A stretch of 11,366 nucleotides of DNA from Sandaracinaceae bacterium (GTDB lineage Bacteria > Myxococcota_A > Polyangia > Polyangiales > Sandaracinaceae): assembly GCA_025056955.1 (NCBI GenBank), contig JANWYL010000087.1, positions 1 through 11,366 of the forward strand, read 5' to 3'. The notes under the pieces were generated by a model. The model was not told where the DNA came from, made no database searches, and was given only the letters and a program-made list of their open reading frames with translations. This document shows, piece after piece, positions 1-7,580 of the stretch; positions within the stretch are counted from its first letter, which is position 1, and every line of letters starts with the position of its first letter. The translations under genes were made by a program, and so were the position numbers.

Positions 1-3000
1 AGGTGGGTGCGTCGTGACCGCACTTGAAGCTCGAAAAATCGAGAATGGCAACATTGGGGTGACGGGCGGCAAATTTGGTTGCCCAAACCCGCTCAGCAGA
101 GTTTGTGGAGTAGTTTTCAGGCCAAACATCCCGGATGTCGAGGGGAGACAAAGGTTGTTCCCCAAAAAAGCGCTTGAGATAATCCTTGTCCTTTGGAATC
201 GATCGTATCGAAAGGATTGGGTAGCCAAGGGCTTGAAATTCTTCGGGGATACCGTGGTTGAGGCCTGGATCGGCATGGTATGGGCGGCCAAGCACAAGGA
301 TGGCAATGCGGTTTTCCCTTTCAACTTGCTCGAGAATGGCTCTTCCCCTCTCCTCCAGGTCGCGGTTGAAGGCCTCGAGCGCACGCAAACCTTGCTCGTG
401 GGCAAAATCGCTTTCATCACGGGTGATGCCCAAGCGGGGCCCCCAGGTCTCCCACATCCTTTCGCGGGTAAGAAGGGGTTCAGTGAAGGTGATGGGTGTG
501 TCGATGTACTCGATCCCTCTGGTTTTGAAAAAATCAATTTCTTTGGTGAATGCGCTTTTGATGACTTCGGGAGTGCCAGCAACGATTGGGCAACTCGCCT
601 GGTCCACGAGGTTCTCGAGTTTGCTTGGCACGTGGGTGATGCAGGGGAAAAAGATGTAGTTGAGGGGCTTTCCCTTTTTTGGATCGTGTTTTTCGAAAAG
701 TAGGTTGTGGATGTGAGCCTGGACAACCTTGCTTGGAAAACAGGGATCAACCGACCCATATTTTCCTCCTGCCACCCACATTTCTTCGCTCGTTTCGTCT
801 GAAAAAACGATGTTTTGAGGTGGGATGCCCAGGGTTTCAAAATAAGCCCGAAAATAAGGGGCAACGGAATACATGTTGAGCACCCGAGGCATTCCGATCC
901 GGATACGGCGCAAGGCGGCCTGAACCTCAGGAGGAGAGCGCTTAAAGCCCCGGCGCACTGTGCGGCGCCTGACCCCGAGCCATCCCCGCTCCACAACGAC
1001 TTCTTCGATGGGTGTTCCAGCTTCTGGCAAAGGAGCTGGTTTTTCAACATGGGCAAAGGCGCGCCAGGCCTCGTAGGCAAGGAGGTTGGGGTGGGCCTTG
1101 GCCAGGGCCTTGCGCCGCTCAACGATGCGCTTCATTTCCTCGACGCTTTCGACTGTTCCCTTTTCACACGAAAAGCCGGCGATGTATCGTGCGATTCCGC
1201 CATCAGGGCGTTTTGCTTCGACGAAGGTGCGCTTGCACTCGTTTGGGCAGAAGTGGCAGGTGGTGCTTTCATCGGTTCGGCTTGTCACCTCGAGGGCCAG
1301 GGCTGCGTCAATCCCAATGAATTGGGTTTGGCCTTTGCGGCGGACAACCCGAAGGGCCTCAAATGCGGCTCCAATGGCTCCTGCTTCGCCGGCATGGGGG
1401 TGGACGAAAACCTCGGCCCCTGGCACGCGTTCGCGGATATAATCGACTTGGGCCTTGACGGCAGCGAGGTTGTATTGGGTGCCCCCCTGGAGCACAAAGC
1501 GTTTTCCGAGGGATGCGAGGCGAGGGATTTGCGCCACATATTGCCAAACGTTTTTGGGGAGCACCTGGGCAAGGCCTGCCAGCATCTCCTCGCGCGAGAA
1601 ACCTTCTTTTTGGAAATTCACGCGATCGGTATCGAGAAAAACGGCACAGCCATAGCTGAACTGGGGCGCAAGTTCGGCCTTGAAGGCAAACTCTGCATAA
1701 GCGCTCACAGGGATGCCAAATTGATCGGCCATCGCTTGAAGGAGCATCCCATTCCCAGCCGAACAGGAGTTCGACAGTCGGAACCCAGAAATGTCTCCAT
1801 CTTTGAGAAACAAGACCTTGATGTCTTGGCCGCCGATATCACACACGACATCAATTGGGCCAAAAAAGGCAATGGCGCTTGCCGCATGGGCCACCGTTTC
1901 AACGATATTCGCGTCTGCCCCCATGGTTTGCTCGATGACATCGGCCGCGTAGCCCGTTGCCCCAAGCCCAATCACTTCAAGCGTTGCGCCCTGCGAAGCG
2001 ATGCGATTGCGGAGCTCGGCCAAAAGCTCTTTCGTGTCTTCAAGCGGGTTGCCTTTGCTCAGGCGATAGGCCTTGGCAACCACACGGCCGCTTTCATCCA
2101 CAAGCACGGCCTTGGTTGAAGTGGAGCCCCCATCGATCCCAATGACGGCACGCACCATTGAACCAGGCTCAATCGGAGGGGGGACAAAGGGGGGAATGCG
2201 ATAAGCCGCAGCAAAGGCTTCTGCTTCTTCTGGCCCACGCACAAGTGGAGGACCTGCAAGGTGAGCCAGCCGGGCTTTTCGGCCTTCTTTCACGTAGCGC
2301 TCGAGCTCCGCAAGGCCTCGATAATGCTGCTCTATGGCTTCTTCGAGACCGTAAACCACTGCCCCAAAGGCTGCATAGAACTGGGAGCGGGATGGGACGA
2401 TGATCAACTCGTCGACAGGAGCATCTTCAGCAAATCGATAGCCTCGCTCGCGCCATGTTTCTGGGATTCTTAGCTTCCAGCAATCCCGCAAAAAAGGCAG
2501 GTATGTGTTTGGCCCACCAAGCAGGATCACCTTTGGCTTGAGGGTAGAGCCCCTCGTCAGAACCGAAAGGTTTTGAAGCACAATCGCATCTGCCAAAGAG
2601 CATAAAATTTCAGGGGCAGGAACACCGCTTTTGACCAAGTTCACAATATCGGTTTCGGCAAAGACGCCGCACTTTGCTGCGACGTGGTGAAGCTTGCTTG
2701 GGTCAAACCGGATTTCCGAAAGGCGTTCTGGCGGAAGGCCCACCTTGATCAGGCATTTATCAATGGTTGCACCGGTGCCGGATGCACATTTGTCGTTCAT
2801 CGATGGCAGGGCGTTTTTTCTGACCTTGCCATCAGCTCCCACCGTGTCTTGGAAGATGATGATTTTGGCGTCTTGGCCGCCAAGCTCAATCACAGAGCCT
2901 GCGTCCGGGTGGAGCTCGCGCACAGCGAGAACGACGGCATTGACTTCTTGGACAAAGCGGGCGTCAAGGGCAGGGCAAAGGGGCGAGGCTCCTGAGCCCG

Positions 3001-3241
3001 TTGCGAAGATTCTCCACTTTTCACGAGGGGAAGAAGGAAAGGTCGCTTCAAGCTCACGGAGGAGGGTCAAGAGCGTTTCAGGCTGCCGGGTGTGGTGGCG
3101 CTCATAGCGCTCAAAAAGGATACGGCGTGTTTGAGGGTCAACAGCCACAACTTTGACGGTTGTTGAGCCCACGTCGATGCCAATTGCAATCTCTCGATCG
3201 AACGTGGAGCAATCCTCGCGTGAGGCCGCATCGGTCTGCAT
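1..3241 (-). CDS. Acyl-CoA dehydratase activase-type protein (BadF/BadG/HgdC family, tandem ATPase + DUF2229), C-terminus cut off by window edge
   Basis: An unbroken frame runs from an ATG at 3241 to the left edge (1080 codons seen; the end is missing). Two ASKHA-fold activase modules are visible. Module 1 has phosphate-loop GIDVGSTT (residues 21-28), KCASGTG with Cys152, and KCGVFAETD with Cys191. Module 2 has GIDGGSTSTK (368-377), SCSAGNG with Cys493, and GCAVFLDTD with Cys532. In the homodimeric activator HgdC, such a cysteine pair, 39 residues apart, helps hold one [4Fe-4S] cluster at the dimer interface. Here both pairs are 39 apart, so one chain could form a pseudo-dimer. Next comes CHFCPNEC (Cys662, 665, 669) with Cys692, then a DUF2229-like region from about 781 with Cys834, Cys867 and Cys884, then LGRPYHADPGLN near 984-995 and FKCGHDAP (Cys1074). 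Family members of this type usually run to about 1400 residues, so several hundred are probably missing. The expected role is ATP-driven electron transfer to a low-potential Fe-S partner such as a 2-hydroxyacyl-CoA dehydratase or double-cubane protein. No separate dehydratase gene is present, so the substrate is unknown. No clear ribosome-binding site precedes the ATG. Confidence 0.93.
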   Translation of the reverse strand, partial: MQTDAASREDCSTFDREIAIGIDVGSTTVKVVAVDPQTRRILFERYERHHTRQPETLLTLLRELEATFPSSPREKWRIFATGSGASPLCPALDARFVQEVNAVVLAVRELHPDAGSVIELGGQDAKIIIFQDTVGADGKVRKNALPSMNDKCASGTGATIDKCLIKVGLPPERLSEIRFDPSKLHHVAAKCGVFAETDIVNLVKSGVPAPEILCSLADAIVLQNLSVLTRGSTLKPKVILLGGPNTYLPFLRDCWKLRIPETWRERGYRFAEDAPVDELIIVPSRSQFYAAFGAVVYGLEEAIEQHYRGLAELERYVKEGRKARLAHLAGPPLVRGPEEAEAFAAAYRIPPFVPPPIEPGSMVRAVIGIDGGSTSTKAVLVDESGRVVAKAYRLSKGNPLEDTKELLAELRNRIASQGATLEVIGLGATGYAADVIEQTMGADANIVETVAHAASAIAFFGPIDVVCDIGGQDIKVLFLKDGDISGFRLSNSCSAGNGMLLQAMADQFGIPVSAYAEFAFKAELAPQFSYGCAVFLDTDRVNFQKEGFSREEMLAGLAQVLPKNVWQYVAQIPRLASLGKRFVLQGGTQYNLAAVKAQVDYIRERVPGAEVFVHPHAGEAGAIGAAFEALRVVRRKGQTQFIGIDAALALEVTSRTDESTTCHFCPNECKRTFVEAKRPDGGIARYIAGFSCEKGTVESVEEMKRIVERRKALAKAHPNLLAYEAWRAFAHVEKPAPLPEAGTPIEEVVVERGWLGVRRRTVRRGFKRSPPEVQAALRRIRIGMPRVLNMYSVAPYFRAYFETLGIPPQNIVFSDETSEEMWVAGGKYGSVDPCFPSKVVQAHIHNLLFEKHDPKKGKPLNYIFFPCITHVPSKLENLVDQASCPIVAGTPEVIKSAFTKEIDFFKTRGIEYIDTPITFTEPLLTRERMWETWGPRLGITRDESDFAHEQGLRALEAFNRDLEERGRAILEQVERENRIAILVLGRPYHADPGLNHGIPEEFQALGYPILSIRSIPKDKDYLKRFFGEQPLSPLDIRDVWPENYSTNSAERVWATKFAARHPNVAILDFSSFKCGHDAPT

Positions 3242-3267
3242 GACGTTGTGATGCTGACCGAAAGCGC

Positions 3268-3307
3268 AAATCGAGGTCAACCCCTTTTTGGACCAACGGA
3301 GCGATTT
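3268..3307. repeat. Nested inverted repeat in the exporter-activase gap
   Basis: The 66-base gap between the exporter stop (3308-3310) and the activase start (3241) contains AAATCG (3268-3273) with its complement CGATTT (3302-3307). Nested inside are GGTC (3275-3278) and GACC (3291-3294). The dyad is asymmetric, with 1 base between the arms on one side and 7 on the other. It lacks a terminal U-run on the minus strand, so it is not a standard terminator. It could be a processing stem, an operator or chance; the arms are short. Confidence 0.3.
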
Positions 3308-5740
3308 TCATCGACGAATGGGGTGTAGCCGGTCGTAACTCTCAAAGGCCATAGGAAGCCAGAGGGTGGTTGCCAAATAGGTGCTTCCGACTCCCAGGGC
3401 CGCAAGCCAAGCAACCGAGTGCAGGCCGGGGTGGTGGGTGATGAGGAGGACGATAAAGCCAATTGCATTCGTCCCCGAGGCAAGGGCATTCGCGCGGCTT
3501 GTGTGCCGCAGAACGATGGGAATCGAGCCTGGCCCCTCATCCTTCCACCGGTGGTAGACGTGAATGGCGTTGTCAAGGGAAATCCCAACAAAAATGGGCA
3601 CGATCACGCTGTTCATGAAGTTGAGCGAGACCCCAAAACACACCATGCCAACGCCCGTGGCGAGGACACCAAGCATGACTGCTCCCAAGATCGCAAAGGC
3701 GGCAAGAGGCTTCCGGAGGTCCAAAAGGAGGACGAAAAAGACCGCACAAATGGTTCCGAAGAGCAGGTATGGCGCATCGCCAACAATGCGCTCGAAGATT
3801 TCGCCAGCAATCCAATTTTCAGAGAGCATCGGTGCAGAGAGCCCGCCTTGGCGCAAGGCTTTTGCGATGGCCCTCGCTTCTTCTGCCCATTCCACAAGGC
3901 CTTGGATTGAAGCCTCATCGCTTTCAGCCATGCGTAAATGCACCATGGACCCCTCTCCTTTCGATGTGAGGAAGGGTCCGACCAGCGCATAAGGCCACTC
4001 GTCCTTTCGGAGAGGCCTAAGCGATTCGAGAACATCGATCGCTTCTCTGAATTCCTTTTGCTTTTGCGTTTCAAGCGTTTCGATGGGAATTCGGCGAAGC
4101 TCACGAGCGATCCGACGAGCGATTTCAACCCTACGTTTTTGGTGGATTTCACTTGGAATGGCTTCTTCGATCGTGTTGATTTCAACAATTGCCGATTTTA
4201 GGCCATTTTGGAGGCGTTCTCTTTGCACTTTGCGAATCGTTTCGATGATGTCTTTGAGGTCATTATCGCTTTTTGCATATATCATCGCACCTGTGAAAAG
4301 ACCGCTCAGTTCATGGCGCAAGTATTCGTGAAATTTTGAGGCTTCGCTTTGACCTGCCAAGAGTCTCCAATTTGCATTAAAAGCCAGTTTTCCGGTGTAA
4401 ACCCAATGCATGGTGAGGATCGAGAGCAGGGGGAAGCCAAAAAGTATCACATACCGAACCAGCGCGGGGGGCCTCAGATAGGAGTTTTCCTTGGTTTGTG
4501 CGTTTTTGCTTTTTGTTGGTTTCCAGCGCTCAAAGAGCAAAAGAAGTGGCGGAAGAAACAAAATTGTTGCAAGCCAAGTGAGCAAAAGGCCAACTGCTGC
4601 GATCAATCCAAATTCAGAGAATCCTGAAAAACGAGAAAACCCGACGATCAGAAAGATGCTTGCATTGGTCATCGAACCAGAAAGGACCGCGCGCCCTGTT
4701 CGTTCGACCAGTCTAATAATGCTTTCTTCTGGCGTGATCCCTTCGTCTCTCAATTCGTGAAAACGATGGAGGAGGTGTATTGCGTATTCAATTCCAAGTC
4801 CAGAGAGAATCGAAAACAAAAAGCCGCTTATCAAATTGAGGTGACCAACGGCAAGATAAGCAAATGCGGCAGTCCAAAGGAGGCCAATAAACAACGGAAA
4901 ACCGATGATCAAAAGCGCTCTTGGTGATTTGAGCGAAATCACAATCAGGACAACCACAGCCAAAAATCCAAGTGAACCTGCAACGAATAAGTCTTTTCGC
5001 ATGGCTTGGTCGTCCTCAACCCGGATTGGAATTCCCCCAGCAAAATGCACTTCGAGATCTTTGGGAAAACGGATCCCATCTCGCAGTTTGGCATCTATTT
5101 CCCTGGCTTTTTGAATTGCACTGCGCCCAAACTCCAAATCGGCGCTTGGCCCTTTGAAGAAAACCCAAATGCACAAATATTTTCCGTCGCGGGTTAAAAT
5201 CCAGCTTTTCTTTGAGATCTCATCCAAGCGATTTTTGATTTGAGAAAAAAAATCATTGTCTTCGTTTTTTCTCCCATCGCTTTCAAAATCGATATAGAGA
5301 CCAGTCGACTCAAGAATTTTTTGGTCAACCCACTCCTTCACCTTTTGCTCGATCTCTTCAAGTTCTTTTTCTTCCACAAGAAGGAGTGCATGGCGCTTGA
5401 GCCACTCGCGATCGATGTGGCCACTTGTGCCAAGGATATGCGGGTCGCGCTGGGCTTCTTCGACAAAGGAAGCCGCATACTTTTCTGCAAGCGCGCGATC
5501 TTTTGCAGAAATCGCAACCGCAATATCGCTCGATGAGCGGCTGTGGGTGAGCACTTCGCGCAACTCACGAATGGGCTCTGCCTCTTCTGGGAGGAGATCC
5601 AAGAAAGAAGAACGGATTTCCAAGGCGCGGGCCATCCCTATCGCGAGGGGCAAAGAAGCCACCGCAAAGCCAAGAAATCGATAGGGATAACGCACAAGAA
5701 GGAAGCCAAGGGCTCTTAGGGGAGAAAAACCGGGATTCAT
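3308..5740 (-). CDS. RND-superfamily / MMPL-type exporter, 12 predicted TM segments
   Basis: This 810-residue inner-membrane protein has the classic RND layout in two halves. TM1 is at about 21-38, followed by a large extracytoplasmic loop (39-248) and TM2-TM6 (251-403). The second half starts with TM7 (about 429-449), followed by a second large loop (450-655) and TM8-TM12 (656-799). The repeated TM4/TM10 signature is clear: GLGIEYAIHLLHRF (314-327) and GISLDNAIHVYHRW (719-732). These put acidic residues Glu318 and Asp723 where MMPL proteins have their proton-relay Asp-Tyr pairs. Size and pattern fit the 'predicted exporters of the RND superfamily' (MMPL/HpnN-like, moving lipids or other hydrophobic molecules) better than AcrB-type drug pumps, which are about 1030 residues. 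No membrane-fusion or outer-membrane partner is seen nearby. The ATG at 5740 was chosen because TM1 follows at the normal distance. The frame stays open upstream to 5977, but that would run through the start of the divergent cyclase gene. A GTG at 5770 is an alternative; neither start has a good Shine-Dalgarno. It may be co-transcribed with the activase downstream. The substrate is unknown. Confidence 0.9.
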   Translation of the reverse strand: MNPGFSPLRALGFLLVRYPYRFLGFAVASLPLAIGMARALEIRSSFLDLLPEEAEPIRELREVLTHSRSSSDIAVAISAKDRALAEKYAASFVEEAQRDPHILGTSGHIDREWLKRHALLLVEEKELEEIEQKVKEWVDQKILESTGLYIDFESDGRKNEDNDFFSQIKNRLDEISKKSWILTRDGKYLCIWVFFKGPSADLEFGRSAIQKAREIDAKLRDGIRFPKDLEVHFAGGIPIRVEDDQAMRKDLFVAGSLGFLAVVVLIVISLKSPRALLIIGFPLFIGLLWTAAFAYLAVGHLNLISGFLFSILSGLGIEYAIHLLHRFHELRDEGITPEESIIRLVERTGRAVLSGSMTNASIFLIVGFSRFSGFSEFGLIAAVGLLLTWLATILFLPPLLLLFERWKPTKSKNAQTKENSYLRPPALVRYVILFGFPLLSILTMHWVYTGKLAFNANWRLLAGQSEASKFHEYLRHELSGLFTGAMIYAKSDNDLKDIIETIRKVQRERLQNGLKSAIVEINTIEEAIPSEIHQKRRVEIARRIARELRRIPIETLETQKQKEFREAIDVLESLRPLRKDEWPYALVGPFLTSKGEGSMVHLRMAESDEASIQGLVEWAEEARAIAKALRQGGLSAPMLSENWIAGEIFERIVGDAPYLLFGTICAVFFVLLLDLRKPLAAFAILGAVMLGVLATGVGMVCFGVSLNFMNSVIVPIFVGISLDNAIHVYHRWKDEGPGSIPIVLRHTSRANALASGTNAIGFIVLLITHHPGLHSVAWLAALGVGSTYLATTLWLPMAFESYDRLHPIRR

Positions 5741-5821
5741 GGGCTTGGGAGAGTGCAGGGTGATATCCACTTCAACGGTGGTAAAAACCAAAAGCGTGAA
5801 AGTCCACTGAGCGAGCCTTCT
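5741..5821. other. Head-to-head intergenic region between exporter and cyclase
   Basis: These 81 bases separate two divergent start codons (5740 minus, 5822 plus), so promoters for both genes are expected here or just inside the neighbouring coding sequence. No convincing -35/-10 pair, operator dyad or strong Shine-Dalgarno is visible on either strand. The A-rich stretch around 5780-5792 is the only obvious compositional feature. Confidence 0.4.
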
Positions 5822-7537
5822 ATGAGTGCCTCTCCTCCTCGTGTCAAACGACCCCTTTTTTTGCAAATCGCATTGCTTACTGCTTCGCTCCTTTTCTTCT
5901 CTCTTTTTGGCCTTGGCTTTTCGGTGCGCGCCGTCAATGAGGACACCCTCAAGCGGATGGCCCAAGGGCTTCAGCATTTGGCCTTGGAGGACGTATCAAG
6001 AGTGATTCATGACGCGCTAAGGAATGTCGAGGATCGCCTTGAAATGGCAGCTCGTATCATAGTTGATACAAAGGATCCTCAAAATGTTCCAGAGCTCTTG
6101 GCTGCACTCGTTTCTGGAAGCAGTGATTTCGATTCGTTGGGAATCTACGACAGGGAGGGAGCGAAGATCGACGTGATCAGGGAAGGCGGGAGCCAGACCG
6201 AGCTGCCGCAGGCCCTCGATGCAGAATTGCTTCTCGTTGCAGAAAAACAGGGATCTGCCTTGGCCATCTCTGGTTTTTCAAGCGGATTGGTGGTTGTTCC
6301 CATCCGTGCCCAAAGCCAGGTCACAGGATACGCTGCTGCCAAGATTCACTTTGCCTTTTTGTCTGAGTTCATTCAGAACCTTTCCATCGCCCACTTTCCG
6401 GGCCTGGAAGCGCCCATCTTGATCACTGACGTCAATGGGGAGATTCACCTTCCGCAAGGTGCAAAAGAGAAGGTGAAGCTTCCTCAGTCAATCATTTCAA
6501 TGCTCAAGTTGGCTTCAACTGGAAGTGTATCAGAAGTTGTCAAGTGGGATGGTGAAGAGCAGCTCATCACCTTCCAAGCCCTTCCTGGAAGGCCGCTTGT
6601 GATCATGGTTCGAGAGCCGACCTCTGTGGTTTTTGCTTCTTTGGCAGAGGTGCGCAAGAGGGTGTGGATTGCAGTGGGTGTGGCTCTCGCTTTGGCCCTG
6701 GTGTTTTCTTACCTTCTTGCACTTGGCGTGACGCGACCGATTCGAAGCCTTCTCCAACAAGCCAAGCACCTGGCTGAGCGCCGTTTTGACCAACGGGTTC
6801 ATCTGCGAAGCCAAAGCGAGATTGCTGTTCTTGCCCACGCCCTCAACCAAGCAGCGGAGGAGCTCGCCGCAAGCGAGGCCAGAATTCAAAAGGAGGTTGA
6901 AATCAGGCGAGACCTCAGCCGCTACCTGCCCAAAGAAGTCGTCGAAGAGATCGTTCAGCGCAAACAAGAGATGGCCCTTGGCGGAATCCGAAAAGAAATC
7001 ACCGTGCTCTTTGCCGATGTGGTTGGATTTACGCCGATTGCTGAAAGGCTCAAGCCGGAGGATACGGTTGCTTTGCTCAACGAGCTTTTCACCTTGCTCA
7101 CCGAGATTGTGTTCCGACACAAAGGCATTGTTGACAAATTCATTGGCGATTCGGTCATGGCGATTTTTGGTGCTCCTCACTTTCAGCCAGACCACCCCCA
7201 GCGGGCAGTGGAGTGTGCAGAAGACATGTTGCGCTTTCTCGATGTTGGGAACGCAAGGTGGGAAAAATCGTTTGGAGTGCGGATTGAGCTGGCCCTTGGA
7301 ATCGCCTCTGGGGAATGTGTGATTGGGAACATCGGCTCTGAGCAGCGCATGGAGTACACGGCGATTGGAGACACGGTGAACACTGCGGCCAGGCTTGAGG
7401 CAATCGCCCGACCTAACCAAATCCTTCTTGCTGAAAGCACGGCACACAAAATTGAGGGCTTTGAGTTGATCGATCGAGGTCTTCGCGAAATTCCAGGCAA
7501 ACAAGCACCCATTAGGGTGTTTGAAGTTGTGGTGTAG
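5822..7537 (+). CDS. Membrane-bound class III adenylate cyclase with Cache-like sensor and HAMP domain
   Basis: This 571-residue protein has TM1 at about 12-33 and an extracytoplasmic sensor at about 34-280. The sensor resembles a double Cache domain: FDSLGIYDREG and APILITDVNGE are typical Cache strand-turn elements. TM2 is at about 281-302, HAMP at about 300-352 (TRPI at 304-307), and a helical linker ends in RDLSRYLP. The C-terminal class III nucleotidyl cyclase domain appears fully competent. Metal-binding aspartates are Asp399 (FADVVGF) and Asp443 (KFIGDSVMAIFG). The base-reading pair is Lys439 and Thr513 (EYTAIGD), and the transition-state residues are Asn520 and Arg524 (TVNTAAR). A Lys-Thr pair is known from the CyaC-type adenylyl cyclases and favours ATP, so the product is most likely cAMP. 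The ATG at 5822 is preferred over an in-frame GTG at 5753, because it places TM1 right at the N-terminus and avoids a polar 23-residue extension; only a weak GAG-rich site precedes it. The ligand is unknown. Confidence 0.93.
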   Translation: MSASPPRVKRPLFLQIALLTASLLFFSLFGLGFSVRAVNEDTLKRMAQGLQHLALEDVSRVIHDALRNVEDRLEMAARIIVDTKDPQNVPELLAALVSGSSDFDSLGIYDREGAKIDVIREGGSQTELPQALDAELLLVAEKQGSALAISGFSSGLVVVPIRAQSQVTGYAAAKIHFAFLSEFIQNLSIAHFPGLEAPILITDVNGEIHLPQGAKEKVKLPQSIISMLKLASTGSVSEVVKWDGEEQLITFQALPGRPLVIMVREPTSVVFASLAEVRKRVWIAVGVALALALVFSYLLALGVTRPIRSLLQQAKHLAERRFDQRVHLRSQSEIAVLAHALNQAAEELAASEARIQKEVEIRRDLSRYLPKEVVEEIVQRKQEMALGGIRKEITVLFADVVGFTPIAERLKPEDTVALLNELFTLLTEIVFRHKGIVDKFIGDSVMAIFGAPHFQPDHPQRAVECAEDMLRFLDVGNARWEKSFGVRIELALGIASGECVIGNIGSEQRMEYTAIGDTVNTAARLEAIARPNQILLAESTAHKIEGFELIDRGLREIPGKQAPIRVFEVVV

Positions 7538-7580
7538 GGGGTGTTGAAAAATGGACTGCACCCAGCACTCAAGCAGCTTC
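7538..7580. other. Tail-to-tail gap between cyclase and LysM-FecR gene
   Basis: These 43 bases lie between two convergent stop codons (TAG 7535-7537 plus, TAA 7583-7581 minus), where a bidirectional terminator would be expected. On the minus strand, a 4-bp stem (TGGG/TCCA, including one G-T pair, around 7553-7565) is followed by five Ts. That is too weak to call a terminator with any confidence. Confidence 0.3.

Noticed and set aside
14..703. A 229-codon plus-strand open frame opposite the activase
   Set aside because: Same complementary register as the activase codons and no domain signature; a shadow of the DUF2229-like region.
815..2119. A 434-codon open frame on the plus strand, opposite the activase gene
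   Set aside because: It lies in exact codon register with the minus-strand activase, so its stops correspond to sense TTA, CTA and TCA, which that gene uses rarely. Its translation shows no recognisable domain, while the opposite strand is clearly a conserved protein.
3242..3307. TTGACC as a -35 element for a separate activase promoter
   Set aside because: No acceptable -10 sequence lies 15-19 bases downstream.
5753..5821. Earlier GTG start for the cyclase, adding 23 residues
   Set aside because: The extension is polar with no domain, no ribosome-binding site precedes it, and the ATG at 5822 puts the first TM segment at the usual position.
5741..5977. 79-residue N-terminal extension of the exporter frame
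   Set aside because: It is polar, would overlap the cyclase start and TM1, and would push the exporter TM1 about 100 residues from the N-terminus. The ATG at 5740 fits the family layout.
6530..7561. A 343-codon minus-strand open frame opposite the adenylate cyclase
   Set aside because: It mirrors the cyclase codons in register, and the cyclase on the plus strand has all catalytic motifs.
7553..7565. Terminator-like stem with T-run between the convergent genes
   Set aside because: The stem is only four base pairs with one G-T pair; too weak to call.
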